Shown here: piece after piece, positions 1 through 10,995 of the stretch
How positions within the stretch are numbered: the stretch's first letter is position 1
Layout: each line of letters starts with the position of its first letter
Source of the DNA: Bolinopsis microptera
Lineage: Eukaryota > Ctenophora > Tentaculata > Lobata > Bolinopsidae
DNA length: 64,000 bases
Assembly: GCF_026151205.1 (NCBI RefSeq)
Contig: NC_087080.1
Span: 5,808,797 to 5,872,796 of the forward strand
Reading direction: 5' to 3'
Notes under the pieces: generated by a model
The model's database searches: none
The model's input: only the letters and a program-made list of their open reading frames with translations
Told to the model about the DNA's origin: nothing
Position numbers and translations under genes: made by a program

Positions 1-769
1 TGTAGCAGTAAAAATAAGAAAAGACGTTACTGATTTTATCTTGGTTTTATTTTTAATGTGAACACACAGTGCCTATCCCTAGATGTTTTCAACAATAAAT
101 TCAATAGTTTACTTTTAATGATGTTGAATTTTGATACATCAATATTGATTCCATTCCTTAGAAGTCTGAAGATAGATTTTTCTTAAAGTTTGAAGATGAA
201 TTTTCAACAGTGAAACAAATTAAATCATCAATAACAATGAGCTTGAAATACTGTTCTTGTTCAATAATAAATAGAAATCATTTTCACTGTCTTAAAATAT
301 AATATTACAAACAAATTAACTATGTATATAATGATCACTTTTTAAACAAAAACTAAATTAAATACTTAAATAAGGGAGCAAGTAATAAAAATTTACGATT
401 CAAAACACGATCCTGTGAATAATACCTTACATTTGCAAAATTTAGGTGATTAAATTTTAAACACAATACAATAAAGCACTAAAAACTTGGGCTTAGAATT
501 TGGACTCATAGTAGTGATGAAAAATGTGGGTGAGGGTACTGCCCAAATTCGTCAATGTCAAAGGCATTCAATTGCACAACAAACAAACAAAATAAACAAT
601 GGAAAATAAAAACAGTAGTGTGATAGAAAGCTGTCACTAATTGCAAATGAGTGATTGCAATATAATTTTAATAAACTATTCAATCAAACCATTTCGTCAA
701 CTCCAATTTCTTGAAACAAAAACATTAACTTGTACTGTCTGAATGTCTGATTTATCCAAATGATGACAT
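1..769. other. AT-rich non-coding stretch
   Basis: No open frame, RNA gene or repeat that I can support lies here. The stretch is strongly AT-rich with short A and T runs and is presumably the downstream flank of the minus-strand MBLAC1-like gene. Confidence 0.5.
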
Positions 770-1456
770 TTAAGACCTTGGTGTCTTTGGAAGATAAAGT
801 CCAAACTTGTTTTCAAGATCTGGCACTTCTTTTAAAGATGTCTGTGCTTCTATCTTCATTTCATTAGTCACCTTGAACATTGGACCATGGCCTGGAACAA
901 CGAAATCTGATAAGAGCAACATCAAGGAACGGTTCTTGATTTGTTGTGCTTCATCTTCAGATCCAGCCTCCTTCCAAATACCAGAGTCTTTGATATCTTC
1001 TTCTTTCTCAAACAGATCACCTGCTATACAAACACGACCTTTCCTCGTGTTTACCACAACACTTGTGCTATCTAGGGTGTGCCCGGGAGTGGGGTGAACA
1101 TATAGCTTCCTGCCGTCTATTTCATATGGGGTACCATTAGCAAAGTGATGTTCATAATAAATGTCTTTGTGATAGATAGAGTTTCCAACTATATGTAATT
1201 TTGCATCAGTGAACAAATTATTATTTCCTGTATGGTCTGGGTGTCCATGGGTGCAAACAACATGAGTAATTTCGCAAGGCTTTAGATTATAACGCTGAAG
1301 ACAGTTTATCATTGCATCTCTGTCCCATGGTGATAGTGTGTCAACAATTACTTTTTTGGCAGGTCCAATGATAAGTGTACTTGTCCCATTAGCACACATT
1401 GATCCATTAGAGTTGACAGAAGAATATCCTGGCTGTAATACATGAACTTCATACAT
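770..1456 (-). CDS. MBLAC1: MBLAC1-like metallo-beta-lactamase-fold hydrolase
   Basis: A single uninterrupted frame of 228 residues, a typical length for metallo-beta-lactamase domain-containing protein 1. The metal-binding set is complete. The loop THGHPDH gives His70, His72, Asp74 and His75; PGHT gives His126; AGDLF gives Asp147; VPGHG gives His190. That is the two-metal HxHxDH pattern of the fold. The family includes MBLAC1, reported in humans as a nuclease acting on histone pre-mRNA, and related glyoxalase II-like hydrolases; substrate cannot be read from sequence. No signal peptide or membrane segment is seen, so a cytosolic or nuclear protein is likely. The start is the first ATG of the frame, close to the conserved N-terminal strand, and no intron is needed. 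An RLE-type retroelement remnant lies about 360 bp upstream on the same strand. Family assignment is secure; orthology to MBLAC1 rather than a paralogue is probable. Confidence 0.88.
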   Translation of the reverse strand: MYEVHVLQPGYSSVNSNGSMCANGTSTLIIGPAKKVIVDTLSPWDRDAMINCLQRYNLKPCEITHVVCTHGHPDHTGNNNLFTDAKLHIVGNSIYHKDIYYEHHFANGTPYEIDGRKLYVHPTPGHTLDSTSVVVNTRKGRVCIAGDLFEKEEDIKDSGIWKEAGSEDEAQQIKNRSLMLLLSDFVVPGHGPMFKVTNEMKIEAQTSLKEVPDLENKFGLYLPKTPRS

Positions 1457-1625
1457 CGAAACACTGTAGGGCCCTGAATATTTAGGTATGAATTATGAAC
1501 TATCAATAGACCACATGGGCGTTACTAGGGGGAGGAACAATTTCGTAAAATTTTAGCAAGGCTTGCAAAAGACTTGAATTTTCAATGTAGCCTGATTTAT
1601 GAAAAGAAAAAAAAGAAAAAAAAAA

Positions 1626-1743
1626 AGGGGGGACCCCCAACCCATGTAGCTGAGACACCTCACAGCAAGTAGACCAAAGTGGCTCTTGCTTGTGAAAGGT
1701 GCGTCAACTACCCGCCGAAGCGGTGGGTTGGGAGTCCCCCCTG
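1626..1743. repeat. G/C-rich inverted repeat downstream of the RLE retroelement
   Basis: A left arm GGGGGGACCCCCAACCCA at about 1627 pairs, with one mismatch, with TGGGTTGGGAGTCCCCCC near 1723-1742, enclosing about 80 bp. It follows the 3' end of the minus-strand RLE element and may be part of its 3' untranslated region. An A-rich run (1596-1626) borders it. Confidence 0.55.
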
Positions 1744-1816
1744 GGATCATTTCGTCCGTAAAATTATATACAACATAAAATAGTACAGTAAAATATCAAA
1801 ATTTACATAAACAAAT

Positions 1817-3085
1817 CTAGGAGACCTCAAAGCTCGTCTTCTGGGGGATGAGGTTGAAGGAGATGTCATGCAGTTCAAGATGCTGGGCCGTTGATCTTCC
1901 TCTGATTCCTCTTAGTGCAATGAGTGTACTTCTTAACAGATCAAATCTGAATCGTGTTCTGATATGATTTTTGACTTGGCTCTTGGCTTCTTTTTTATGG
2001 TCAGCTATCATCTCAGAGACACGATCTACAAATACAGTGCATAGCGGTCCCATACCTCCAGAGGTTGTGAAGACTAGAGGGACAAAGGATCCTTTCTCTG
2101 ACTGAAGTACTCTCTCTTCATACAAATCTTTCTTTTCTTTCTCGTGATCTTTATAGATCTTATCTAGCGTCTTAAATGTGTTTGTGTCACAGTTAGGATG
2201 TGTGACCCTAATGTCAAAGAATGTTCTTTCAAAGGGTGCATACAATCCGACAGCTGCAACATCAAGACGGGCTTCATCCTGGGTGTTGGTCTTTCTTGAG
2301 AAGGAGCTTGGTTGGACTGTCAGGAGTGCTGGTTCTATCCTTACATCTTTACACTTTGCTTCTCGGAGGAAGAAAGCAGCAGTATCTCTAATAGCGTTGT
2401 GGCGCATGCTAACGTATCCGCCTAGTTTACAGTCAAGGGCGTGGTAGATACTATTAACATTTCCACAAGCACATTTAGAGGGCACTCCTTGGATCTTCCA
2501 ACCATACCTTAAGCGTATGCTGTCTTGGAACTCCTGCCTGTTCAGAACATAGTTGAGGTCTTTCAGTGGTAGTGTCGAAAGCCATGTTGAGGCTCCCTTC
2601 TCTCTTGCTTGGTCTAAGTGGTTCTTTAGTTGATGATCTGATTCTTTGTGGAGCACCTTGAACCTTTGAGAGAGAAACTCCTCTTTCTGTTTCCTCAGTT
2701 CTTCTTTCTTTTCTTTTATCTTGCCCATGTCCAGCTTGGTGATATCCGGGTCTTGTTGGTTGATCAAACTCACATGGTCTTTAGTTACCGCTACTGAGTA
2801 AGCATATTCACGGGATGTTATTCTGACAGGATTGATGATGCCTAGCCCGCCACAACGAACAGGAAGTTCGAGGATATCTCTCTCGTGCTGGTTGACTGGA
2901 CGACCGAGGAGGGCTGGAATGAGCACATGCATGATCTTGCTCTCCAGTGGGGCAAAGTACTCTGCAATGTCAGGTATTGTTCTCATGAAGAACCTCCATC
3001 GGTGGCATATTCCTTTGGTGAAGGCTGAATATGTGCATGCAGATTTATGTGCATGCAGATTGTTAATGACAAATATTCATGGTTT
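1817..3085 (-). mobile_element. 5'-truncated RLE-type non-LTR retrotransposon, C-terminal region of its protein
   Basis: The frame stays open from just after a stop at about 3085 down to the stop near 1817. The portion from the first ATG (2986) is 389 residues. In order it shows: an end-of-reverse-transcriptase segment (HRWRFF, then RTIPDIAEYFAPLE); a Lys/Glu-rich linker; a zinc-binding pattern CACG, HALDC, RHN; then ARLDV and FFDIRV, which look like the PD-(D/E)xK nuclease core of restriction-like-endonuclease retrotransposons such as R2 and its relatives. The ending TTSGGMGP and LRSTLIALRG is a block I recall from many invertebrate retroelement proteins. The catalytic reverse transcriptase motifs are missing, so this is a 5'-truncated copy. 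A diverged second copy lies at 18140-18817. No internal stop is visible. The class is likely; the exact clade is uncertain. Confidence 0.72.
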
Positions 3086-3999
3086 TTATATACAGAGTGT
3101 CCCAAAAAAGGCGACCAAGTGATCAGTGTTAAAAGATAACGGAGTTTAAATCTAAGGGAAGTCGATAACAAAGTAGAAAATTTGTATCGGACTCTAAAAT
3201 TTATATCACTTGAGACTACTTTCAATCGATTGACCGGTGAAAATATGTCTAAAGATTGGCTTTACGATTATAATGTATCCAGCAAATAACCCTGTAACAG
3301 TGTATACTATTGGATTGCTCAAACATTTTGATAGCGCTCGATTTCATTTCTATTTTATTGTGGAGTGTGCGCGGCGCGCAAAATTTTAATAAATGATTAA
3401 ACAGAGAGTCTTGTTGATCATTGATTGTTTAACTTCAATTTTAATAATTGTATTAAACATTTTGGAATAATGGTTCGTCAATTTATAAACTGTAGTATTG
3501 ATAGTGCCTAGTTTGCGCATATTTGTTGTTATAGCTTAACGGCCCAACTTGGTTGACGATGTCAACCCATTGAGATTGTTGTTTTGCGAAGCAGAGCAAC
3601 GATGCTAGTTCGCGTGGCGCGTCGAAGCGGCGAAGTCCTCCAGCGGCCCAACGCAACGTTAATGTAACTTTTGATATATGTTTTGGTACAGCCGAATTAA
3701 TTATTATATAATCAAGTTAATTTTAAAAAGTATCCATGTTTTTCACATGGATATGCGAATTGTGACCCCATTGTTTTTTACTTTAGCGTTTGCGTTTCTA
3801 CGATGAAAGGAAAACACGACATGACACGTTTGCAATTGTAAATTAATCACGCCAACAGTAAATAATTAATTTTTTCGAGGACTTCGCCGCTTCATCGCAC
3901 CGCTCCAATTAACATTTTTGTTTTGTATCATATCCTGACGAGATTGTTGTTTTTTAAATTTTCGAAACAACGATCTGGAAGCCGGAAGGTTTGACATCG
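3086..3999. other. Non-coding stretch with scattered GC-rich islets
   Basis: No gene is recognisable. The 3540-3660 portion has CpG-rich pieces similar in style to the repeat at 4000-4290, including a phrase about cggcgaagtcctcc that recurs near 3878 (reversed) and 4172. It is probably degenerate repeat material. Confidence 0.4.
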
Positions 4000-4002
4000 T
4001 TT

Positions 4003-4290
4003 TAACGGGTACGGTGACACTTGTAAAATATATTTGTTTGGTCGACGATCGATCGTCCACGTCCAACTTGGCGCGCGTCCTGGTAGGTTATAAACTTATA
4101 AACATCTTGTCATACGCTGTATGGCCCGCCGCGCACGAGTGCGCGGCTCCCCTGTATCGTACAAACTTTGGAGGACTTCGCCGCTTCGACGCGAACTAGC
4201 TTAACAGGTGATACACGTAAAATATCTGTTCCATATACCGTCGACGAGTCCAACTCGGCGCGCGTCCTGGTAGGTCCTACCCTTAAGGGC
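4003..4290. repeat. Two partial copies of a dispersed repeat with core GCGCGCGTCCTGGTAGGT
   Basis: Two adjacent copies share a GTGATAC-type stretch (GTGACACTTGTAAAATATAT near 4011, GTGATACACGTAAAATATCT near 4207) followed by TCCAAC(T/C)(T/C)GGCGCGCG and TCCTGGTAGGT at about 4057-4088 and 4250-4276. The same words form the two arms of the inverted-repeat element at 59089-59705. Between them, 4104-4160 matches, on the opposite strand, the segment 58028-58095. Confidence 0.7.
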
Positions 4291-4729
4291 CTCAACTGCT
4301 AATTTTTACAGTGGGCATGTAAACTGCTGTGTGCTGTATCATTTAAAAATGTACTTCATACTTGCCTCATAGAGGGTTTTTAAAATACATTTTTCCCTGA
4401 TTTAAAAAGTTGCTACCTTTTCTTTTCATTTATTAAATTGGTTTTTATGTTGTGAGGGTGTCTTTAAACATTTTACCTGTTATAGCTGAACAATGACCAT
4501 TGCTGAAAACCTGTGTATATAGAATATTATTTAAAACATTCATTTCAGTAATTTCATAAGTCAATTCTCTCCCTGATAGATAGATAATGTGTTATTTTTT
4601 ATTTAACCGATTCTTTATTCGACTATCATCATGGTAGCTGTATTTAAATCACAGTAAGAACTATTAAAATGTGAATATTTGTATGGAAAAGTGGGATGTG
4701 GCTGATTTAGGTGACCCAGGGTGAGGCTG

Positions 4730-5035
4730 TAATTTCGCCCGTTTTTTCGTTTTGGCGGACGCTAGATTTCCATTCACTATAACTATAAATATAAGCTCTA
4801 TCAGCTCACTTCATAATAATAATATTGATACACATCAGTACACTTTACGCGTGCCATGTACAAATATAAAATTGGGCTTCCGCTTATTACATAATACTAT
4901 ACAAATTACATTGTATACATTAAAATATACTCGCGTTGTTCATTCATTGACCACAGGCTAGCTACACAATACATCACATTACCGCAAGCAACCCTCGTGT
5001 GCTGCGCGCGGCTAGTTGACATGGTAATGGATGGA
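4730..5035 (+). repeat. Dispersed ~300-bp repeat, copy 1
   Basis: The segment from the word GGACGCTAGATTTCC (about 4756) to GCTAGTTGACATGGTAA (about 5010) is present in reverse orientation at 16700-17005, inside an ODAD1 intron. By eye the copies are about 80 percent alike over some 300 bp. I see no coding capacity and no obvious terminal inverted repeat. Confidence 0.75.
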
Positions 5036-7290
5036 GACAATAAAGTTAATTGGTTAGTGAGAGCTAGAGCCTTATCTACAAGTACACTGACTTGTGATCA
5101 GAATTTATGAACTTTTATATGTTGTGTTCACATTCTATCTACGAGCCGATACTGTGTAGTTAGTTTTACATAGTATGTATTTAGTGTAAGTTGTGGCTGA
5201 TGATTTCTATAGACCGTTCTCTTTGGAACGAATTCTGCTTTGGAACGAATTCCGTAAATTTGGCCCGTTAAATTTCACCTCCACATGCGGATCTGTCAAG
5301 AATTTACTTAAACAGTCACTTCTAAGAGCTCAAAACCGGTATGGAACTGAGTGGTGTGACAGAAATTTCACTGAATTCTGATTATGAAGTGATATTCATT
5401 TGCCCGTTATTCCCACTTAAGCACTTACTGACTGACAAGCTTATCTATGAATACCATGCTTGAATTTAGGTAAACAACATACAACTCATTCCCAGTTACG
5501 CTGAGCGCAACCGCCGAATGACACAGTAATATGGGCACGCGCATAGCATTGCGCGCCGATGCTGTGCGCGTTGTCGGCCGAAACTTGGGAAGTTCCCGCT
5601 CTAATATTCAGACGACAGTGATGACTCATTAAGAGCACTAATTTCGACCACTTTCCCGGTCGAGCCATACCAAATCAAACTAATTGATCCACGTGTATAG
5701 CCAATGTCCTGGCGGTGCTGAGCCGATGTAAAACTCTTCTGTAAACCCTTTTGTCTCTTGTAACTTGTTTATATTTTATATTTAAGTTATACTGTGTACT
5801 GTGTACAATAGTTATAGCGTATATATAGTGTGTAGTGTGTAGTGGTTATTTTGTTGTGACGTGTCACTTTATATTTTGCTACCAACGTCAGCCTTGACTT
5901 ACCATTTATTGTAATTGGTACAGCATATATCAAAACTAAAACACTGTTTTCGATCTGACGGGTGATGGGCTCTCTCTGATGGGACACGGTTCTAGGGGGT
6001 ACCCGGGGTACGAGTTAACGAATAGTGTTCGTGTCCTTCCACAACCCCCTCTCATTGTGTTTTTGACGGAGGAGAAGCCTAGTTCATCCGTCTGCATCGC
6101 TTGATCGAGTTGAAAATTTAGCCAATAACAAACTAAATTACATGTTATACTGATAGCAGGTGTAGAGTTTATAACATACAAATTCTAAATTTTTGACGGC
6201 TGACGATGGTAAGTCGCTATGTTTAATTCGGGACTTTGATAGTCTTAAGTCTTGGAGCTCAAAATGTCTCGTGCTGTGGGCCGTATAAACGGCGCACACC
6301 ACCGCCCCGCCTTACTGCTTACATTACTTCATGGTTGCAGGGCGGAGCTGGTGCCGTTTGTCTCGGCCTCGAGTGGCGAGTGCTTGCCCATCGAATACAC
6401 AATTGAAACACTAATTATTTATTGGAATTCTACAGTTTCCAAAACGAAGTACGAGGATATATTAACTTTGAGCTTTGTTTTGGCGACTGCTTTATCGATG
6501 GGCGAGTAGGTATTTGTTGTTTAGCAGTGTTGAATATTGGAGCAATTATATAATGCAATGTATATCTCCATCATAATATAGGCTAGTGTAAACATATATA
6601 ATCAATAATACAAACAAATGGTATTAGTAACTCGCTAGATTATAGATGTTATTTAAACACATATGTTTACGTCAATTATTACTAAAATTAATATTCTTTT
6701 TGCTTTAATATAATTACATGTCACATAATGGATTAGTTGAATGAAACGTGTGCTACAAATGTCTACGCCTCACGCAAAACTGCGTACCGCTTAGTACCTC
6801 ATGCTTGAGCGGTACTGCGGTTGACAGTGGCGCGCACTCAATTTAATCACAAATAACGAGCGCGCGGTTTTTTGGAATCTCTCCATTATTATATTAATTA
6901 GGTCGCAGTGTTCACGGCCTGTACTGCGTGAACGACAGAAATATCTTTTAAATTATTTTGCTTCTGAAATTTTGGCTCTAGAAATTAAGAAATGTGACAT
7001 GTAATTGTAAGATATGTATTGACATGTATTGTAAGATAACAATTAAATAGATCATGTGCGCGGCGCCTACAGCTGACCTACGAATTTCTGAACAATTTTA
7101 AATTGTGGCTGTGTGCGCGGCGTACTGTATATGTGTTTGAAATTGAAATTTGAATTTATTTATGAATATAACATTATGTATTGATTGTTTTGTGGTAAAT
7201 AAAAATTTTTCTTTCCTAAATTTTTCTTTCCTCAACAAGTTTTTTACAATGTAGGATTTTGTGTGGAGATTTAGGTAGTAGAAGAAAGAT
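5036..7290. other. Non-coding intergenic stretch
   Basis: Only short open frames (60-85 codons) without recognisable motifs occur here. Scattered GCGCG-rich patches near 5530-5580, 6290-6310, 6830-6860 and 7060-7120 may be old repeat pieces. I see no RNA gene or clear regulatory site. Confidence 0.4.
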
Positions 7291-7566
7291 CTGTGGCTAA
7301 TAATTTATTAAATCAAGGTCAAGGCAAGAGATTATTATTAATCTCAGGGAATAGTGATCGTGTAACCATGATAACCTCTCCTATTCCAATGACCATAGTG
7401 CGTGATGAAGAATCACATCCTTTTCGAGGTGCTACTATTAAGCATTGTAATCTGTCCTGGGTGACTCCAGTTTAAACAGATGACGTGCAACAAAACACTA
7501 TAAATCTAGACAGGCAAAGGTCGATAAAAAACCGGGTGCGAGATGCTGGCAACTTCTCCTCTCTAA

Positions 7567-10500
7567 ACATTTGCTGCAGAAACATCACAAAGTAACAACA
7601 AGAAACGGTGTGTGGCTCCCTCTGCAAGGACGGATGATACCAGTATGAAGGTGGCGGGGCAAAGCCTAAGGGACCCCCGTGGCCATATGAGTGTTGGGAG
7701 AACACGTCATTGTAGCAGATTTATTTCTCCACAGATCACCCATGTGGACTCCGACTCTAATAAGAAACAGCCAGCGAATTATTCTAAAACAGGTCTTACA
7801 TTTGGGACATGGAATGTATTATCTCTGACAAGTAGTTCAAGTCAGTTGTTCCAGCTATCAGAGAATATCTCTGAGTATAAGTTGGACTTGCTGGGTATAA
7901 CTGAGACCCATATGCCTGGTACAGGATCAGAGCTACTGGATAATGGCTCCTTACTTATTTATTCAGGGAGGACGGACGGTATAAGAAGGCGAGGTGTCAG
8001 TCTTACCCTTTCAAAGAGGACTAAAAATTCATTAATTTCCTATCTACCAATATCTGACCGTTTGTTGAGTGCAAGGCTGCATAGTCAACACCTGAACATC
8101 TCTGTTGTTGTGGCATATGCGCCAACTGAGGGGGCTTCAGATAATGATAAGGATGAATTCTACCAGCAGTTGTCAAGTACATTCGATGAGTTACCCCGAC
8201 ATGATTTAAAATTACTGCTCGGTGATTTTAATGCTAAGGTCACATCGGACTGCAGTTCTATGTCAGGTGTCATTGGTGGACACTCGCTTCACAGCTCATC
8301 AAATGGCAATGGTACCCGATTGTTGGACTTTTGCATTGCCCACCAACTTACCATCGGTGGCACTATGTTTCAGCAAAAGGATATACATAAAGGTACGTGG
8401 AGATCGCCTAATGGTCGTACTGTAAACCAAATAGACCACATCTGTATCAGTAAGAAGTTTGGAGGCTCTTTGGTAAATGTAAAAGTTTGTAGGGGGGCTG
8501 ACATTGGGTCTGATCACTATTTGGTAAGAGCACGACTGAGAATGAAGCTTATGTCAGTGAAAAAGAAGCAGGAACGTAAGCTTGAGATTCCTGCTATTGA
8601 GCATCTGCGTGATCATTCACTTGTTTCCGAATACAATATTGTTCTGAGAAACAAATTTGACTGTTTGGAACCTGAGGTTGACCTGGAATCAATGTGGGAC
8701 AACTTCAAGACAACTGTCCAACAAGTTTCCATGGAAATCCTTGGGCAAAGACCTCGGAAAAAGAAGGACAGGCACCAATCTCGGAAGACAAAAGAATTAT
8801 TGAAGAACCGTAAGGAATTTAAGCGTAAAGACCCTAATTCGAACGCTAACAGATCAGAGTATTCTAGATTGAATAAGCTCTTTAAAAAAAGTAGCAAGGT
8901 GGACGATAACAACTGGGCACGTAGAATGGCCAATGACTTGGAAGAAGCTGCGAGAAAAGGTCAGCAACGTGAGGTGTGGCAGAATATCAATGTCATATCT
9001 GGAAAGAAGAAGAAGCAGTCAACTGCAGTTAGAGACGTATCTGGCCAGTTGATTGCCGACCCACATGCCCAGAAAGAAAGGTGGAAAGAGCACTTCTCTA
9101 GGCTATTGAACCCTCCCCCGCAAGAGGCCAATATTTCTGACCTAGACAACATCCCTCCGCAACCCAGTTTTGACGACCTTTCCGATTCGGATGAAGCTCC
9201 TACAAGAAACGAGATTGTTGATGCCCTCAAAAAACTCAAGAATCACAAAAGTCCAGGAGTGGATGGTATCACCAACGAGCATCTGTATGGACAGGATGGG
9301 TTGGTCGATCAACTAGTTGTGTTGTTCAAGAAAGTGTGGGAAGATGAGAAGATTCCTGAGCATTGCTCCAAAGGTGTTATCATCATCGTTGGAAAGAAAG
9401 GTGACACCTCTCATTGCGCTAACAACAGAGGCATTACATTAAGATCCACAGCCTCGAAGCTCCTGCAAATGATACTCCTGCGGAGACTTAGCAATGGCAT
9501 GGAAAAATTCCTCCGGGAGAATCAAAGTGGTTTTAGACAGAATCGCTCATGTATTGACCAGGTTTATTCACTCCGCTGTATTATACACCAATGCATTGAG
9601 TATAATATCCCTCTGTATATTAATTTTGTTGATTTCAAAGCAGCTTTTGATTCGATTGACAGGCAGTTCATTTGGAGAAGTATGCAGCACTACGGCCACG
9701 GCTTACCTGACAAGTACATTAGAATTATGAAGGCGTTCTTCACTCACACAGTTAGTGCTGTTATGGTCAATGGAGAGGTTACAGGTTGGTTTGATGTCAA
9801 CTCGGGTACTGGGCAAGTTGACATACAGGGACCACCAGTATTCAACTTTTGTTTGAATTTTTTGGCATACCTTATGGAACTAAACAAGGTCATTAGCAAG
9901 GGGGCTTTATTACAGCTGCCAGCCCCCGGGGTAGAAGAGAAACATCTCTTGGACACTGATTACGCTGATGACATGGCCATGTTAGATAACTCAAAAGAGG
10001 GGCTGCAGGAAACCACTGACCTTCTCTGCAAATACAGTGCCTATGCGGGTCTGAAGATTAATGCTGGCAAAACACAGAGCATGGTTGTCAGCAAAAGTGC
10101 ATCGCAGAGGCCATATTCTAAAGACGACACTATGGACATCAATGTGGAAGGTCTCCCAATACAGCAGGTCAGCAATTTCACTTACTTGGGTGCAATCATC
10201 AGTGCAAATGGAACAATTGACAAAGAACTATCAGCTCGAATTCAAAAGGCCTCTGGGGCATTCTATCAGCTTAGCAGTATATGGTACAGTCGCAGCATCA
10301 AGACTCCAACAAAAATCAGGATTTACAAAGCGGCTGTTCTCACTATACTGCTCTATGGAAGTGAGGTATGGAATACCACACAGACACAGATGAAAAGATT
10401 TGAGGTGTTCCATCATAGATGTCTGAGGAGAATCCTGAAAATCAAATGGTTTTATCATGTATCTAATGCTGATGTACTTAAGCGGGCTAACATCGCCCCT

Positions 10501-10797
10501 GTTGATACTTTCGTACGAGCAGCTAGACTCTGATGGTTTGGCCATGTGGTGAGGATGCCAGAAGAAAGAATACCCAACTATCTTCTGCACTGGATCCCAA
10601 AGCATGGTAAAAGGTCAAGGGGTAGACCTAGGAAAAACTGGTTGTCATGTGTCCGGGAGGATGCAGCAATCTTCACAGGTGTCGATAACATCACGATAGA
10701 AGATGCAGAACAACAAGCTACAGACAGGGTTCACTGGAGAGGTCTAATACACCGGAGAAAGGAGTTACTATGTGGAGCTAGCCACTCCAACGACTAG
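7567..10797 (+). mobile_element. RTE-type LINE: endonuclease and reverse transcriptase frame with one in-frame stop
   Basis: One frame runs from 7567 to the TAG at 10795-10797, broken only by TGA at 10531-10533. The first ATG in frame is 7645. Residue numbers here start from the GTG at 7612. An apurinic-type endonuclease occupies about residues 60-310 (GTWNVLSL, ITETH, GDFNAK near 203, SDHYLV near 305). A reverse transcriptase follows at about 540-850, with KSPGVDGI, FVDFKAAFDS and the catalytic YADD at 784-787. The C-terminal tail continues past the stop with WFGHVVRMPEERIP, GRPRKNWL and DRVHWRGLIHRR, a tail typical of elements often annotated as craniofacial development protein 2-like. A single ORF of about 1060 residues without a CCHC ORF1 fits the RTE group. 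The stop replaces the Arg expected before WFGH, a CGA-to-TGA change. A second odd site is Val736, where the family has Gly in the GTGQGD motif. This is a recent but probably inactive copy. Confidence 0.9.
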
Positions 10798-10995
10798 GAG
10801 GAGACCTTTCCAAGTACAAGTAAGTACAAGGCATAATACTATATTTAGGTCTGCCATGATCTGTTGAGGTCGCAGGACTGAAAGTCCTTGCAAGGCGGGT
10901 CTAGCTTAAATTGTAAGTAGGTGCAGCTCGTTTCAACCCAGGGATAGCAACTTTATTTTGTTCAAAATAAATTGTGTATACTGCCCTAAGGGCTA
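10798..10995 (+). other. Probable 3' untranslated region of the LINE
   Basis: This GC-richer tail follows the LINE stop and includes a short stem AGGACTGAAAGTCCT at about 10874. I cannot see the exact 3' end or a target duplication; composition returns to AT-rich after about 10,995. Confidence 0.4.

Noticed and set aside
7293..7475. 60-codon frame just upstream of the LINE frame
   Set aside because: Could be LINE 5' sequence, but no nucleic-acid-binding motif or repeat copy supports a separate ORF1.
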